A DNA stretch of 64,000 bases from BOG-938 sp048498155 (GTDB taxonomy: Bacteria; Pseudomonadota; Alphaproteobacteria; Caulobacterales; Caulobacteraceae): NCBI GenBank assembly GCA_048498155.1, contig JBEHYN010000004.1, forward strand, positions 45,233 to 109,232, written 5' to 3'. The notes below the pieces were generated by a model. The model searched no databases, was not told where the DNA came from, and saw only the letters and a list, made by a program, of their open reading frames with translations. Of this stretch, positions 15,750 through 23,905 are shown piece by piece (within the stretch, counting starts at the first letter, position 1; every line of letters begins with the position of its first letter). The position numbers were made by a program, and so were the translations under genes.

Positions 15750-17324
15750 ATGACGCTTATCGCCAGTCTCGCCGAGCAGAACCTTCCGGTCCGTCCGGAC
15801 GCCAAGGTGTCTAAGCTCGACAAAAGCTTCCGGGCGGCCCCGCTGGCCCAGGCCTTCGCGGTGTGCTCGGACGGCGTCATCGTGGGCGTGATCGAACGCC
15901 GCGTCATCACCCAGGCGATGCAGGATGGCCTTGCCGATAGCGCCATCGCCTCCCTGGTCTCGGCCGACCCCCTGATCGTGGACGCCGCCGCCCCGGCTGA
16001 CAGCGTGTGCCGCGCTTTGTTGGCGGACCGCGATACCCGGCGCGACGTGTACGTCGTGCTCAAGAACGGCGCCTACTTCGGCTTGGGCCAATTGTCCGAT
16101 TTGGTCGAGCGGCTCGTCGGCGACGGCGCCGAGCGCGACGTGGACCAGGCGGTGCAGGCCGTGAGCGACGCCGAGCGCATCGCTGAAGCCATGACCGAGC
16201 ATAAGCGCCGCTGCGTGGAGCTATTGGGCCATGAATTCCGCACCCCGCTGAACGGCGTGGTCGCCATGGCCGAGATGCTGCAACGCCAGCCCATGGGCGT
16301 GAACGCCTTGGCCCAGGTCGGCTCGATCCGCGCTTCGGCTGAGAGCCTGTTGCGACTGCTTTCGGATTCCATGGACCTAACCAAGGCGGAGGAAGGCCTG
16401 CTGGAGCTCTATCCCGAACCGGTTCTGCTGCGCGGCGTGGCCGACCGGCTGCAAGAATCGTGGGGCCATCAGGCCCAACAATCGGGCGTGAGCCTGCTGG
16501 TGTCCTATGACGGCGACCCGGACGTGCAGGCTATGCTCGATCCCGCGCGTCTGTTGCAGGTGTTCGACAATCTGATCGGCAGCGCCCTCAGCTACACCTG
16601 CTCAGGGGCGGTGGAAGCCAGCCTGAAGGCGCGCTGCGAAGGCGGTGATCTGGTGCTGGAAGGCCGAGTGCGCGACACCGGCCCCGGACTGTCGTCGGCC
16701 AAGCTGGCCCGCATTTTCGAGCGGGCGGACGCGGGCGACAGCCGGCGCGCCGCCTCGGGTCTGTCCATGGCCCTGACTCGCGAACTGGTGGAATGCATGC
16801 GCGGGGCCATCCGCGCTGAAAGCAACGTCGGCCAAGGCGTGAACGTGGTGTTTGACCTGATCGCCCCGGTCGCCCAGACCAACGCCACGCCTTCCATCGG
16901 CGCCGCCCCGGTGGCCGCCCATATCCTAGTGGTGGACGACAACGCCACAAATCGCATGGTGGCCGAGGCGCTGGTTGAGATGTTTGACTGCACCTCCGAG
17001 TCCGCGGAAGACGGCATCGAGGCGGTGGAGGCGGTGCAGAGCGGCCGCTTTGACCTGATCCTGATGGACATAAAAATGCCGCGGATGGACGGCGTGACCG
17101 CCACCAAGACCATTCGCGCCCTGCAAGGCCCCATCGGCCAGACGCCGATCGTGGCCCTGACCGCCAACGTCGATCCCGAAGACGCCCGCGGCTATATCGC
17201 GGCCGGGATGTGCGCAGTGGTGGAAAAGCCGATCAAGCCGGAGCGGCTGCTGCAGGCGATCAACTTGGCCCTGGACTCCCGCGCGAAGGCCTCGTCGTCA
17301 GCCCAGCGCACCAGCGCCGCTTGA
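15750..17324 (+). CDS. Soluble hybrid histidine kinase: CBS-like sensor, HisKA, HATPase, receiver
   Basis: 524 residues, no membrane segment. Residues ~25-125 resemble a CBS-domain pair (GVIVGVIERRVITQAM, LVSADPLIVDAAAPADSV). HisKA has the phospho-acceptor in LLGHEFRTPLNGVVAM (His161). In the ATPase domain the N-box reads FDNLIGSALSYT, with Ser where the Mg-binding Asn is expected; G1 is RDTGPGLS. A receiver follows (ILVVDDNATNRM; phospho-Asp in LILMDIKMPRMDG; Lys in VVEKPIKP). The degenerate N-box suggests weak kinase activity or a phosphatase-biased role (inference). Partner unknown. Confidence 0.85.
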   Translation: MTLIASLAEQNLPVRPDAKVSKLDKSFRAAPLAQAFAVCSDGVIVGVIERRVITQAMQDGLADSAIASLVSADPLIVDAAAPADSVCRALLADRDTRRDVYVVLKNGAYFGLGQLSDLVERLVGDGAERDVDQAVQAVSDAERIAEAMTEHKRRCVELLGHEFRTPLNGVVAMAEMLQRQPMGVNALAQVGSIRASAESLLRLLSDSMDLTKAEEGLLELYPEPVLLRGVADRLQESWGHQAQQSGVSLLVSYDGDPDVQAMLDPARLLQVFDNLIGSALSYTCSGAVEASLKARCEGGDLVLEGRVRDTGPGLSSAKLARIFERADAGDSRRAASGLSMALTRELVECMRGAIRAESNVGQGVNVVFDLIAPVAQTNATPSIGAAPVAAHILVVDDNATNRMVAEALVEMFDCTSESAEDGIEAVEAVQSGRFDLILMDIKMPRMDGVTATKTIRALQGPIGQTPIVALTANVDPEDARGYIAAGMCAVVEKPIKPERLLQAINLALDSRAKASSSAQRTSAA

Positions 17325-17394
17325 CAGCTTAAAGCGGCCCTAGGGCCGGACGAGTTCGCGTGCGAACCTGAATCCGGCGGTACACTTGGAATCC

Positions 17395-17446
17395 AGAGCA
17401 AGATTCAGACATAAGACGACTCCGCCCTATGTCTGAACCTTGCTCT
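17395..17446. terminator. Long hairpin after the kinase gene (arms 17395..17413 / 17428..17446)
   Basis: The 19-bp arms differ at one position (core TTCAGACATA / TATGTCTGAA) and enclose a 14-base loop. It lies between the convergent hybrid kinase and the 33-residue peptide gene and overlaps that gene's stop codon by 2 bases. There is no U-run, so it may be a dispersed palindrome or a Rho-independent-like barrier in both directions. Confidence 0.5.
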
Positions 17447-17546
17447 AAGCCAGCCTGAGGCTGGTGAGCAGCACGAAAGCCATAGCGAACCCGACCATCA
17501 AGGCGATGTCGAGCGGCTTGAACAACGGTCCTCTTACGGTACGCAT
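17445..17546 (-). CDS. 33-residue single-span membrane peptide
   Basis: An ORF with a strong GGAGG ribosome-binding site 6 bases before its ATG (17546). The peptide begins MRTVRGPLFKPLD, then has one hydrophobic helix IALMVGFAMAFVLLTSL and ends RLA, so basic residues flank both sides. No homologue is recalled. The good start signal, the amphipathic design and the hairpin at its 3' end argue for a real small gene. Confidence 0.6.
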   Translation of the reverse strand: MRTVRGPLFKPLDIALMVGFAMAFVLLTSLRLA

Positions 17547-18080
17547 GACACCCTCCGAACCATCGGACCGATGACCAGGGTTAAGGCGACGCCCAACCCA
17601 GCACCGAGATCCGGCCCCTGTTTTGAGCGCGATTAACCAAGCAATCGGCCCCAGCCAGTCCCCATTCCGTCCTAATCTTTGCGCTCAGTTTGCGTCACAC
17701 GGACGAAAACCCGCCCCCGAGATCATAATAATTGTCCGGTGACGCTTAGTGATGCGCTGCCGATACATCATTGCCATAAGATTCCCCTGAAACGCGCAAA
17801 TTCAAGCTTGGGCACAACCCCTAAGCGTCTAACTAAAACTGGAGCGCTAGGGTTAAGACTGTCGAGTTTCGATCATGCCGCAGCGGGAAGGGCTGAGTGT
17901 GCACCACTGCGGCGAGCGCAGACGCCCAACGGCGGCAAAGCAGCCGATTGCCGCTATACACAAACGCCGAGATATATTGATTATTCTCAAAATGAGATAA
18001 CCGTAATTCATGAATTAATCCAACTTATCTATCACGAACAATGCATATATACCGTATTTGTGTCAGAATATTTTAGAATA
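17547..18080. other. Gene-poor stretch with a strongly AT-rich end (about 17940..18110)
   Basis: No supported gene is seen in these 534 bases. The first half has normal composition. From about 17940 on it becomes AT-rich (ATATATTGATTATTC, GAATATTTTAGAATATTACC), unlike the rest of the window, and this runs into the 3' end of the glycosyltransferase gene. A 178-codon plus-strand frame crosses it and the glycosyltransferase antisense, but it has no family features. The composition suggests imported DNA. Confidence 0.6.
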
Positions 18081-19166
18081 TTACCAATATTGACTTATGA
18101 CAATGTTGTCCAACAACTGCGCCGTGTGGCCCCACGAATAAATATCAGCTCGATGAACAGCGGATTTCTGCTCCGAATTGCTGGGCCCCACACCAAGAAG
18201 GGGCAACAATATTAGTGCAAGCTCAGCCGGTGATTGAGTGTCAAAATAAATGGCGTGTTCACCGCAAACTTCTTCCACTGGAGGAATGCGCGATGTGACC
18301 ACGCGCGCGCCCATCGCCAAGGCCTCCAATGGAGGGATCCCAAACCCTTCATAAAAGCTGGGAAATACCAAGGCTGCTGTGAACGAATAAAGCGCCATGA
18401 GGGCGTCGTCTGAGAGGCGACCGACGAATTCCACCCCGGCCTGCTGCTCAATTGCCTGTCCTTGAAATACAGTCTCGACAGCGCCGCCCACGACCACCAG
18501 TCGTGCATCGGGCTTGCGTTGACGAACCTCTTTCATCGCGGCCAAGAGCAAAGGCAGGTTCTTGTTGCCGGCAAAATTACCGACAAAAAGAAAGAAGCTC
18601 CGAGGGATCAATCCAAGACGATCCAAAATTGCATAATCCGGCACAATTGCCCTCACATGCTCGTGGCCATTCGGTAGAATATCAATCTTCGAACTCTGTA
18701 TTTTTAAGGCTGCCGAAAGCTCCAGTTTTGAAAATTCAGAAACGGTGCCTATCCTTGCGGACAATCTCGATACGCAGAAATCCATTATTTTGTGGGCTGC
18801 AACATAGCGCCAGCCAAACATCTCCGGCATGCGATAGATCAAGGCGTCGTGTAGAACCACGATCTGTCGACGCCGGAAGAGCGGGGCTGTATTGCATAGA
18901 TTTATCAGGGGGCCGTCCTGGGCTGCGCTCGATAGTTCGACTTGCTCCCAGAGGTGCCCGCTCATCTTCCCGACGGGGCAGGCCGTGATGGCCTTAAGGT
19001 CACGCAACCATGGCGCTGTGCTGTTGGAAGGATGCAGCAGTTGCCATTGGGTTTCTCTGAACTCCTTCGATTCCAAGAGCTTATCAAGCGCGAGAACTAG
19101 CTGCGTGGCGTATCGTTGAACGCCACTGGGCCGCTGCTCTAAGAAGCGACCGTTTATGTACGCCAT
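18081..19166 (-). CDS. Glycosyltransferase, GT4 (GT-B) family
   Basis: About 361 residues. The N-terminus MAYINGRFLEQRPSGVQRYA matches mannosyl/rhamnosyl-type GT4 enzymes that build O-antigen or exopolysaccharide. The C-terminal domain has FVGNFAGNKNLPLLL, LVVVGGA, FVGRLSDDALMALY, and the donor-binding EGFGIPPLEALAMGARVV with the GT4 ExFxxxxxE pattern. The start at 19166 fits family alignments; the frame is open to 19298. Codon usage and base composition are less GC-rich than in neighbouring genes, especially at the 3' end, which suggests transfer. No polymerase or flippase gene is near. Confidence 0.85.
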   Translation of the reverse strand: MAYINGRFLEQRPSGVQRYATQLVLALDKLLESKEFRETQWQLLHPSNSTAPWLRDLKAITACPVGKMSGHLWEQVELSSAAQDGPLINLCNTAPLFRRRQIVVLHDALIYRMPEMFGWRYVAAHKIMDFCVSRLSARIGTVSEFSKLELSAALKIQSSKIDILPNGHEHVRAIVPDYAILDRLGLIPRSFFLFVGNFAGNKNLPLLLAAMKEVRQRKPDARLVVVGGAVETVFQGQAIEQQAGVEFVGRLSDDALMALYSFTAALVFPSFYEGFGIPPLEALAMGARVVTSRIPPVEEVCGEHAIYFDTQSPAELALILLPLLGVGPSNSEQKSAVHRADIYSWGHTAQLLDNIVISQYW

Positions 19167-19298
19167 CCGCAGCGCCGGCCGACGCCGCATCGGACTATGC
19201 TGAGATACTTCAGGCGCCTGCAACAGTGTTTGCCTTATCGCTACCGGGCGGACAGCCGTCCGACATGAGCCACAAACTCGGGCTGAGCGGGCCAGCAT

Positions 19299-19455
19299 TC
19301 ACAAGTGGAAGCCTTCCAGCGCCTGATCAATCCTCTCGTCGCATTACTGAAAGCCCGGCTGATCGGTGCTGAATACAAAGGCGCCGCCTCAGCCCAGAAC
19401 TTTCCTTTCGATCAATGCCGACGCCTGGTTCATCCCAACCTCGGCGCGTCACAGC
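19299..19455. other. Short spacer between two glycosyltransferase genes
   Basis: These 157 bases carry no supported gene. A plus-strand frame (19305..19547) runs antisense into the second glycosyltransferase and has no recognisable features. The spacer may be the remnant of a lost gene in the glycan patch. Confidence 0.4.
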
Positions 19456-20580
19456 TCATCGGGTCGCATGCCGAGCCGATTGCAGCTCTCCCAGACCAAT
19501 TGACGCGTAAGCGGCCAGCAGTCCTGCGTGCACCTTGTCGATCGTGAAATGCTCCAAAAAGCGCGCACGTCCGCGGACGCCCATCGCCGCGAAACTGGCT
19601 CGCTCTAGGCCGGAAAATGCCGCGATCAATGCGTCCGAAGAACCGGGGCTGATCAAAATGCCGGTATCGCCGTCGGCGATCACCCGTGTCAGACCGCCGA
19701 CCGTACTGGCGATGACCGCCCGCCCCGCACGCATGGCTTCAAGCGCAACCAGTCCAAACCCTTCCCACCGAGACGGAATGACCACCACATCGCAGGCGGC
19801 CAGCTGAGCTTCGATGTCGCCGGCGGTAAGCCAGCCGAGGGCGGATACATTGGCCGGCAAGACGGCGTCGATCTCGCCATCGGCGACCACGGCGCCGACC
19901 AGCCGAACGCTGATGTGGTCGGTCAATCCGCTCGCGGCCGCGATCAGAATATCCACGCCCTTCTGCCGGTCGAACCGGCCGATGAATAGAACGCGGATCC
20001 TATCGTCCAGCCAAATCACCGGTTCGAATCGCGGCGCTTCTGCGGCAAGGCCATTGGGCGCAAGCGCAAGGCGGGCTTGATTGAGACCCAAATTCAAGGC
20101 CGCCGATTGCTCATGGTCGGAGATCATGATGGCCAAGTCGGTGAAGCGGAACAGAAAGCGCTCAACCGCCCGGATGAGAGCAACCTTCCAGGGCCGACCT
20201 TCCATGTCGAAAGCCCAGCCGTGCGGGCAATAGACAACCTTGGCATTTATGATGTGGAGCGCTTTGAGCAGCCTGACGATCACCCCGGCAAACGTAGAAT
20301 GAGCATGGATGATGTCGGGCTTAAAATGGACCGACTCCATCACAATCGCTTTGGCCAGGTTCCGCAGGCTGCGTGGATCACGCCCTGTTCGCCTGTAGGT
20401 GACGGATTGCGATACCATCGCCGCGAGCTGACGGGCGTGAGAGTCCGGAACGATTGCGCGGGGTTGCACAGGCGACCCCGGCGCGCTTTGCACGGTGAGA
20501 AGCTCGCGAAGATAGGTCCCGACTCCGCCCATGGTGGATTCGGCTACGTGCAACACCTTCAAACGATCACCGTCCGCCAT
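19456..20580 (-). CDS. Glycosyltransferase, GT4 (GT-B) family
   Basis: About 374 residues with both Rossmann-like halves: LKVLHVAESTMGGVGTYLRE at the N-terminus (donor/acceptor glycine motif), PDIIHAHSTFAGVIVRLL and VYCPHGWAFD in the middle, then VLFIGRFDRQKGVDILI and the signature SRWEGFGLVALEAMRAGRAV with EGFGLVALE. It probably transfers a sugar from a nucleotide donor during surface polysaccharide assembly. ATG 20580 is preferred; an in-frame TTG lies at 20598. Same strand as the preceding glycosyltransferase but separated from it by 289 bp. Confidence 0.88.
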   Translation of the reverse strand: MADGDRLKVLHVAESTMGGVGTYLRELLTVQSAPGSPVQPRAIVPDSHARQLAAMVSQSVTYRRTGRDPRSLRNLAKAIVMESVHFKPDIIHAHSTFAGVIVRLLKALHIINAKVVYCPHGWAFDMEGRPWKVALIRAVERFLFRFTDLAIMISDHEQSAALNLGLNQARLALAPNGLAAEAPRFEPVIWLDDRIRVLFIGRFDRQKGVDILIAAASGLTDHISVRLVGAVVADGEIDAVLPANVSALGWLTAGDIEAQLAACDVVVIPSRWEGFGLVALEAMRAGRAVIASTVGGLTRVIADGDTGILISPGSSDALIAAFSGLERASFAAMGVRGRARFLEHFTIDKVHAGLLAAYASIGLGELQSARHATR

Positions 20581-20814
20581 CGCGGTGCAATTACCCAATC
20601 CAAAAGGGCCAGACCCGTTGTCATCACGCCATGACGAGTGTTCTGGTTTGATCTGAGGCTGGGTTCAGGAGGGTGACAAGAGGAGTCCGCGCGCAGCCTC
20701 TAGGCTTCAACGCGGGCGCCTAAGGCTGGCTCATTCCGTTGGTCGATTGCAACACGGCGCGGCCTTGGGGGTGCGATCCTTAGGCAATACGCCAGTCGAA
20801 GGTCGTTGAATTAG

Positions 20815-20898
20815 TGGTGCCCCAGGCCGGACTCGAACCAGCACGTCTCTCGACAATAGATTTTGAGTCTACCGCGTCTACCATTTCGCCACTGGGGC
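20815..20898 (-). tRNA. tRNA-Leu (anticodon CAA)
   Basis: Minus strand, 84 bases including an encoded CCA. The acceptor GCCCCAG pairs with CTGGGGC; the anticodon loop is CTCAAAA, giving CAA for codon UUG. A class II-type variable arm follows, and the T-loop is TTCGAGT within GCTGG..CCGGC. All elements look intact. It sits at the edge of the glycosyltransferase patch, a classic insertion point, although no attachment duplication was found. Confidence 0.95.
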
Positions 20899-21090
20899 CC
20901 GCTCAGGCGGTGGGCGTAAGGGCGCGCACTCTAGTCAGGCCGCGCGGTTCGTCAACGCGGGTTTGGCCGAGACAGACGTTTAACCTCAAACACGGTCGCT
21001 TCCTGGTTCGACGCCTTAGCGAACCCTCCGCCGTGACGGACGCCGCAAAGCCTGCTAGGCGCTGGACTGGGCTGGATCGCTGGAGGCTGA

Positions 21091-21678
21091 ATGCTGCGTC
21101 CCCTTTATAACTGGGCCATGGGCTTGGCCGCCGGACGCTGGGCCTTGCCGGCCCTTGGGGCGGTGGCCATGGTGGAGGCCACGTTTCCCTTCGCGCCTCC
21201 CGACGTGATGCTGGCGCCCATGGTGTTGGCCCGGCCTGAGCGAGCGTGGCTTTACGCGACGGTATGCACCTTGTGCTCGGTGGCGGGGGGCTGCATCGGC
21301 TATGGGCTGGGCTATTTCGCCGGGCCTTTGGCGGTCAAGGTATTGACCCTGGCCGGCCATCCTGAGGCCCTGACGGCGTTCCAATGCCTGTTCGCCCACT
21401 GGGGCCTGGCGGTGATCTTGGTCAAGGGGGTCACGCCGGTGCCCTATATGCTGGTGACGCTGGCGTCCGGGTTGGCGCACTTTTCCTTGCCGGTGTTTGT
21501 CGCCGCTTCCTTTGTCACGCGCGGGGGCCGGTTCTTTCTGGTGGCGACCTTGCTGCAGCACCCCCACGCCAAGGCCATTATCGACCGCCATCTGACGGCC
21601 CTGGTTGTCGGGGCCCTCATGCTGATCGGCGCGGCGCTGATCGGGTTGCACCTGCTCGAGGGGCGTCAGGCCTGCTGA
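21091..21678 (+). CDS. DedA/YqaA-like (VTT domain) membrane protein
   Basis: A 195-residue integral membrane protein. VEATFPFAPPDVMLAPMVLA, GGCIGYGLGYFAG and the re-entrant-loop region VKGVTPVPYMLVTLASGLAH match the YqaA branch of the DedA/VTT superfamily, which includes lipid scramblase-like proteins. The C-terminus is a final hydrophobic helix (LTALVVGALMLIGAALIGL). The gene starts a co-directional run with dsbB and coq7. Confidence 0.85.
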   Translation: MLRPLYNWAMGLAAGRWALPALGAVAMVEATFPFAPPDVMLAPMVLARPERAWLYATVCTLCSVAGGCIGYGLGYFAGPLAVKVLTLAGHPEALTAFQCLFAHWGLAVILVKGVTPVPYMLVTLASGLAHFSLPVFVAASFVTRGGRFFLVATLLQHPHAKAIIDRHLTALVVGALMLIGAALIGLHLLEGRQAC

Positions 21679-21759
21679 TTCTGGCGGCCTGGGCGGGCTG
21701 ATTTCGCGCCGTCCGCTTAAGGGCTTGGGCGTTTTGCCTTGGGGCGCTATCACAGCGCC

Positions 21760-22272
21760 ATGTCGTCCGTGGTCCAACCGGTTCTGAAGCTTTGGCCCCT
21801 GGCCGCCGCCTGCGCCGCGGCCGCCATGCTGGCCGTCGCTCACGCCTTTGAACGCTTCGGCGGGCTCTCGCCATGCACCCTTTGCTATTACCAACGCGAC
21901 GTCTATTGGGCGGCGTTGGGAGCGGGCCTGATCGGCTTCGCCCTGATGTATCTGCGCCAGCCGTGGCTGAGCCGGACGGCCGACGCGATCCTGGCCCTGG
22001 TGTTCCTGGTTGGCGCGGGCGTCGCCGCCTATCATGCGGGGGCGGAATGGAAATGGTGGCCGGGTCCCACCACCTGCAGCGGCGGCGGGACCGTCGACGC
22101 GGCCGGGCTCAGGGCTTTTTTGGACGGGGCCAAGTTCGCGCCGCCCCGTTGCGATGAGGCCGCCTGGCGCATGCTGGGCCTGTCGATGGCCGGCTGGAAC
22201 GTGCTGATCTCCCTGGGCCTCGTCGGCCTCAGCCTGACCGCCGCCGCGCGCACAGACCGCCAAGATGACTGA
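21760..22272 (+). CDS. dsbB: Disulfide bond formation protein B
   Basis: A 170-residue inner-membrane protein that re-oxidises DsbA and passes electrons to quinone. The first Cys pair is seen as LSPCTLCYYQRDVYW (CxxC followed by the conserved Gln-Arg). A second pair lies in the periplasmic loop, TTCSGGG and FAPPRCDE. Four hydrophobic helices are present. The ATG at 21760 was chosen; its 3' end overlaps coq7 by 8 bp, so the two are coupled. The pairing is sensible because DsbB feeds electrons to ubiquinone, made by Coq7. Confidence 0.9.
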   Translation: MSSVVQPVLKLWPLAAACAAAAMLAVAHAFERFGGLSPCTLCYYQRDVYWAALGAGLIGFALMYLRQPWLSRTADAILALVFLVGAGVAAYHAGAEWKWWPGPTTCSGGGTVDAAGLRAFLDGAKFAPPRCDEAAWRMLGLSMAGWNVLISLGLVGLSLTAAARTDRQDD

Positions 22273-22831
22273 ACTGCGGCCCATTCCCGCGCGTCCCGGC
22301 CTAGGCGCGCCCAGGGCGCGGCTGGACGAGATTCTGCGGGTGGACCACGCGGGCGAGGTGGCGGCGGTTCAGATCTACCGCGCCCAGGCTGCGGTGTTCG
22401 GCGCCTCCCGGCGGACGGCGTCGATCGCCGGGCGAATGAAGGCCATGGGCGCCCAGGAGGCCGACCACCTGGCCGCGTTCGAGGCCCTGCTGAGCGCGCG
22501 CAACACGCGGCCAAGCCTGCTGTCGCCGTTCTGGCGCGCGGCGGCGTTCGCCCTGGGTGCAGGCACGGCCCTGTTGGGCGAGAAGGCCGCCCACGCCTGC
22601 ACCGAGGCGGTGGAGTCGGTGATCGAGCAGCACTATGCCGGACAGGTGGAGGAGCTGGCTGACAGCGAGCCTGAACTGGCCCAGACCCTATCGCGCTTTC
22701 GCGATGATGAACTGGTTCATCAAGTCGAGGCGGTGGAACAGGGTGCGCACGAGGCGCCGGTCTACGCCCTGCTGTCGGCGGTGATCCGCGCCGGATGCCG
22801 GGCGGCGATCAAGACCGCCGAAAAGATCTAG
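22265..22831 (+). CDS. coq7: 3-demethoxyubiquinol 3-hydroxylase (Coq7)
   Basis: A 188-residue di-iron enzyme for the hydroxylation of demethoxyubiquinol. The repeated EX(28-30)EXXH-type ligands are visible: ILRVDHAGEVAAVQIYRAQ, QEADHLAAFEAL, HACTEAVESVIEQHYAGQV and FRDDELVHQVEAV. Family length is normal. It overlaps dsbB upstream and is followed after 4 bp by a secreted protein gene. Confidence 0.93.
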   Translation: MTELRPIPARPGLGAPRARLDEILRVDHAGEVAAVQIYRAQAAVFGASRRTASIAGRMKAMGAQEADHLAAFEALLSARNTRPSLLSPFWRAAAFALGAGTALLGEKAAHACTEAVESVIEQHYAGQVEELADSEPELAQTLSRFRDDELVHQVEAVEQGAHEAPVYALLSAVIRAGCRAAIKTAEKI

Positions 22832-22835
22832 GCGG

Positions 22836-23486
22836 ATGAAGCTCGCGCTTCCCGTCCTGGCCGCCATCTGCCTGCTAACGCCGAGCTTGTCAGCCGCCGG
22901 CCCGTCAGGCGGGGCGGACGCGGTTCCCTTTCCGCCCAACGCAACCTCCCAGTCCGCCATGCAGGCCTGGATGAACCGCTACCTGCCGACCAAGGGCTAT
23001 GTGGTGGGGGCCTGGTCGCCCAATGCGGTGATGCTGGTGTCGGTGGCCGGCCCCCTCAAGGCCGATGCCTATCCGCAGGTCAGCACGCGGGTGCTGACCC
23101 AGGCCCTGACCCCGGCGGCGGCCAGGGCGGCGGGGTGGCGAGCCGCAGTGCAGACCTTCGCCTTCGCCTGCGACGCCAACCGCTACCGCCCGCTCGTCAG
23201 CCTCTACTATGCCTGGGCCGACCGGACCGGAGGATTTTCCCGCGTCGCCGGCGACGGCGTGTGGCTGGCGCCAGAAGCCGGCGCGATGATGGACACCGTT
23301 GAGCGGGCGGCCTGTTTCTGGGGCAAACGCCGACACGCCGGGCTGCTCAGGGAGGCGGCGAGAGCCAAGGCGGCGGCCGTGAAACCCACGCCCCGCGCGA
23401 AACCAACTTCCAAAAAGCACGTTCCTCTACGGCAAGGGGCTCCAACGCCGACTGTCGGCGCCAGCCCCGGCCAGAAGGGAAAATGA
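22836..23486 (+). CDS. Secreted protein of unknown function with a basic C-terminal tail
   Basis: 216 residues with a clear signal peptide (MKLALPVLAAICLLTPSLSAAG, cleavage near residue 20). The mature part contains MQAWMNRYLPTKGYVVGAWS and AVQTFAFACDANRYRP; two Cys residues could form a disulfide. The last ~50 residues are Lys/Ala/Pro-rich (RAKAAAVKPTPRAKPTSKK). No family is recognised. It belongs to the coq7 transcription unit, with an ATGA overlap to the next gene. Confidence 0.7.
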   Translation: MKLALPVLAAICLLTPSLSAAGPSGGADAVPFPPNATSQSAMQAWMNRYLPTKGYVVGAWSPNAVMLVSVAGPLKADAYPQVSTRVLTQALTPAAARAAGWRAAVQTFAFACDANRYRPLVSLYYAWADRTGGFSRVAGDGVWLAPEAGAMMDTVERAACFWGKRRHAGLLREAARAKAAAVKPTPRAKPTSKKHVPLRQGAPTPTVGASPGQKGK

Positions 23487-23749
23487 ACATGCGTAAGACA
23501 CTTCTCGCCTTCGCCGCCGCCGGCGCCCTGGCCGGCATGGCGGCCCCTGCCCTCGCCGGCCCCGCCTCGGGCGCGGCCATCGGCGCGGCCTCCGGCGCGG
23601 TGGTGGCCGGTCCTCCCGGCGCGGTCGGCGGCGCCATCATCGGCGCCGTGGTCGGCGGTCCGAACATCCACTGGTATCGCCATCACCGGGTCTATTACGA
23701 CCACGGCCGACGCTACTACTGGCGAGGCCACAAGCGGGCTTACTTCTAG
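23483..23749 (+). CDS. Small exported glycine-zipper protein
   Basis: 88 residues: a signal peptide (MRKTLLAFAAAGALAGMAAPALAG), then a Gly/Ala zipper (SGAAIGAASGAVVAGPPGAV) and a short aromatic basic tail rich in His, Tyr and Arg (WYRHHRVYYDHGRRYYW). This fits small outer-membrane or periplasmic glycine-zipper proteins. The start overlaps the upstream stop (ATGA); ATG 23489 is an alternative. A terminator-like hairpin follows 20 bp downstream. Confidence 0.75.
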   Translation: MNMRKTLLAFAAAGALAGMAAPALAGPASGAAIGAASGAVVAGPPGAVGGAIIGAVVGGPNIHWYRHHRVYYDHGRRYYWRGHKRAYF

Positions 23750-23769
23750 AACGCCACGACAACAGCGAG

Positions 23770-23803
23770 ACGAGCCAGGGTCAGTCTTGGCTCGTTTACT
23801 GTT
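23770..23803 (+). terminator. Intrinsic terminator-like hairpin
   Basis: ACGAGCCA (23770..23777) pairs with TGGCTCGT (23788..23795) around a 10-base loop, followed by TTACTGTTT. It closes the dsbB-coq7-secreted-protein unit. Confidence 0.6.
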
Positions 23804-23905
23804 TGCTGCGGCGGAATTAGGTTGTCTAGCCACATGGGACGGGCGCCCCGGCAACGGTTCTTTGCATCGCGCGTTTGGCCTTTAGCCATTCACAAGGAGA
23901 TCCCC

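Noticed and set aside
17679..18215. 178-codon plus-strand frame across the AT-rich region and the glycosyltransferase antisense
   Set aside because: No family pattern, mixed composition, and its 3' half is antisense to a well-supported glycosyltransferase.
17325..20900. Prophage or integrative island at tRNA-Leu
   Set aside because: No integrase, phage structural gene or tRNA 3'-end duplication was found; only composition hints at transfer.
21055..22284. 409-codon minus-strand frame opposite the DedA-like and dsbB genes
   Set aside because: A shadow frame; its translation is Gln/Gly/Arg-rich without any family pattern, and the plus-strand genes are clearly real.
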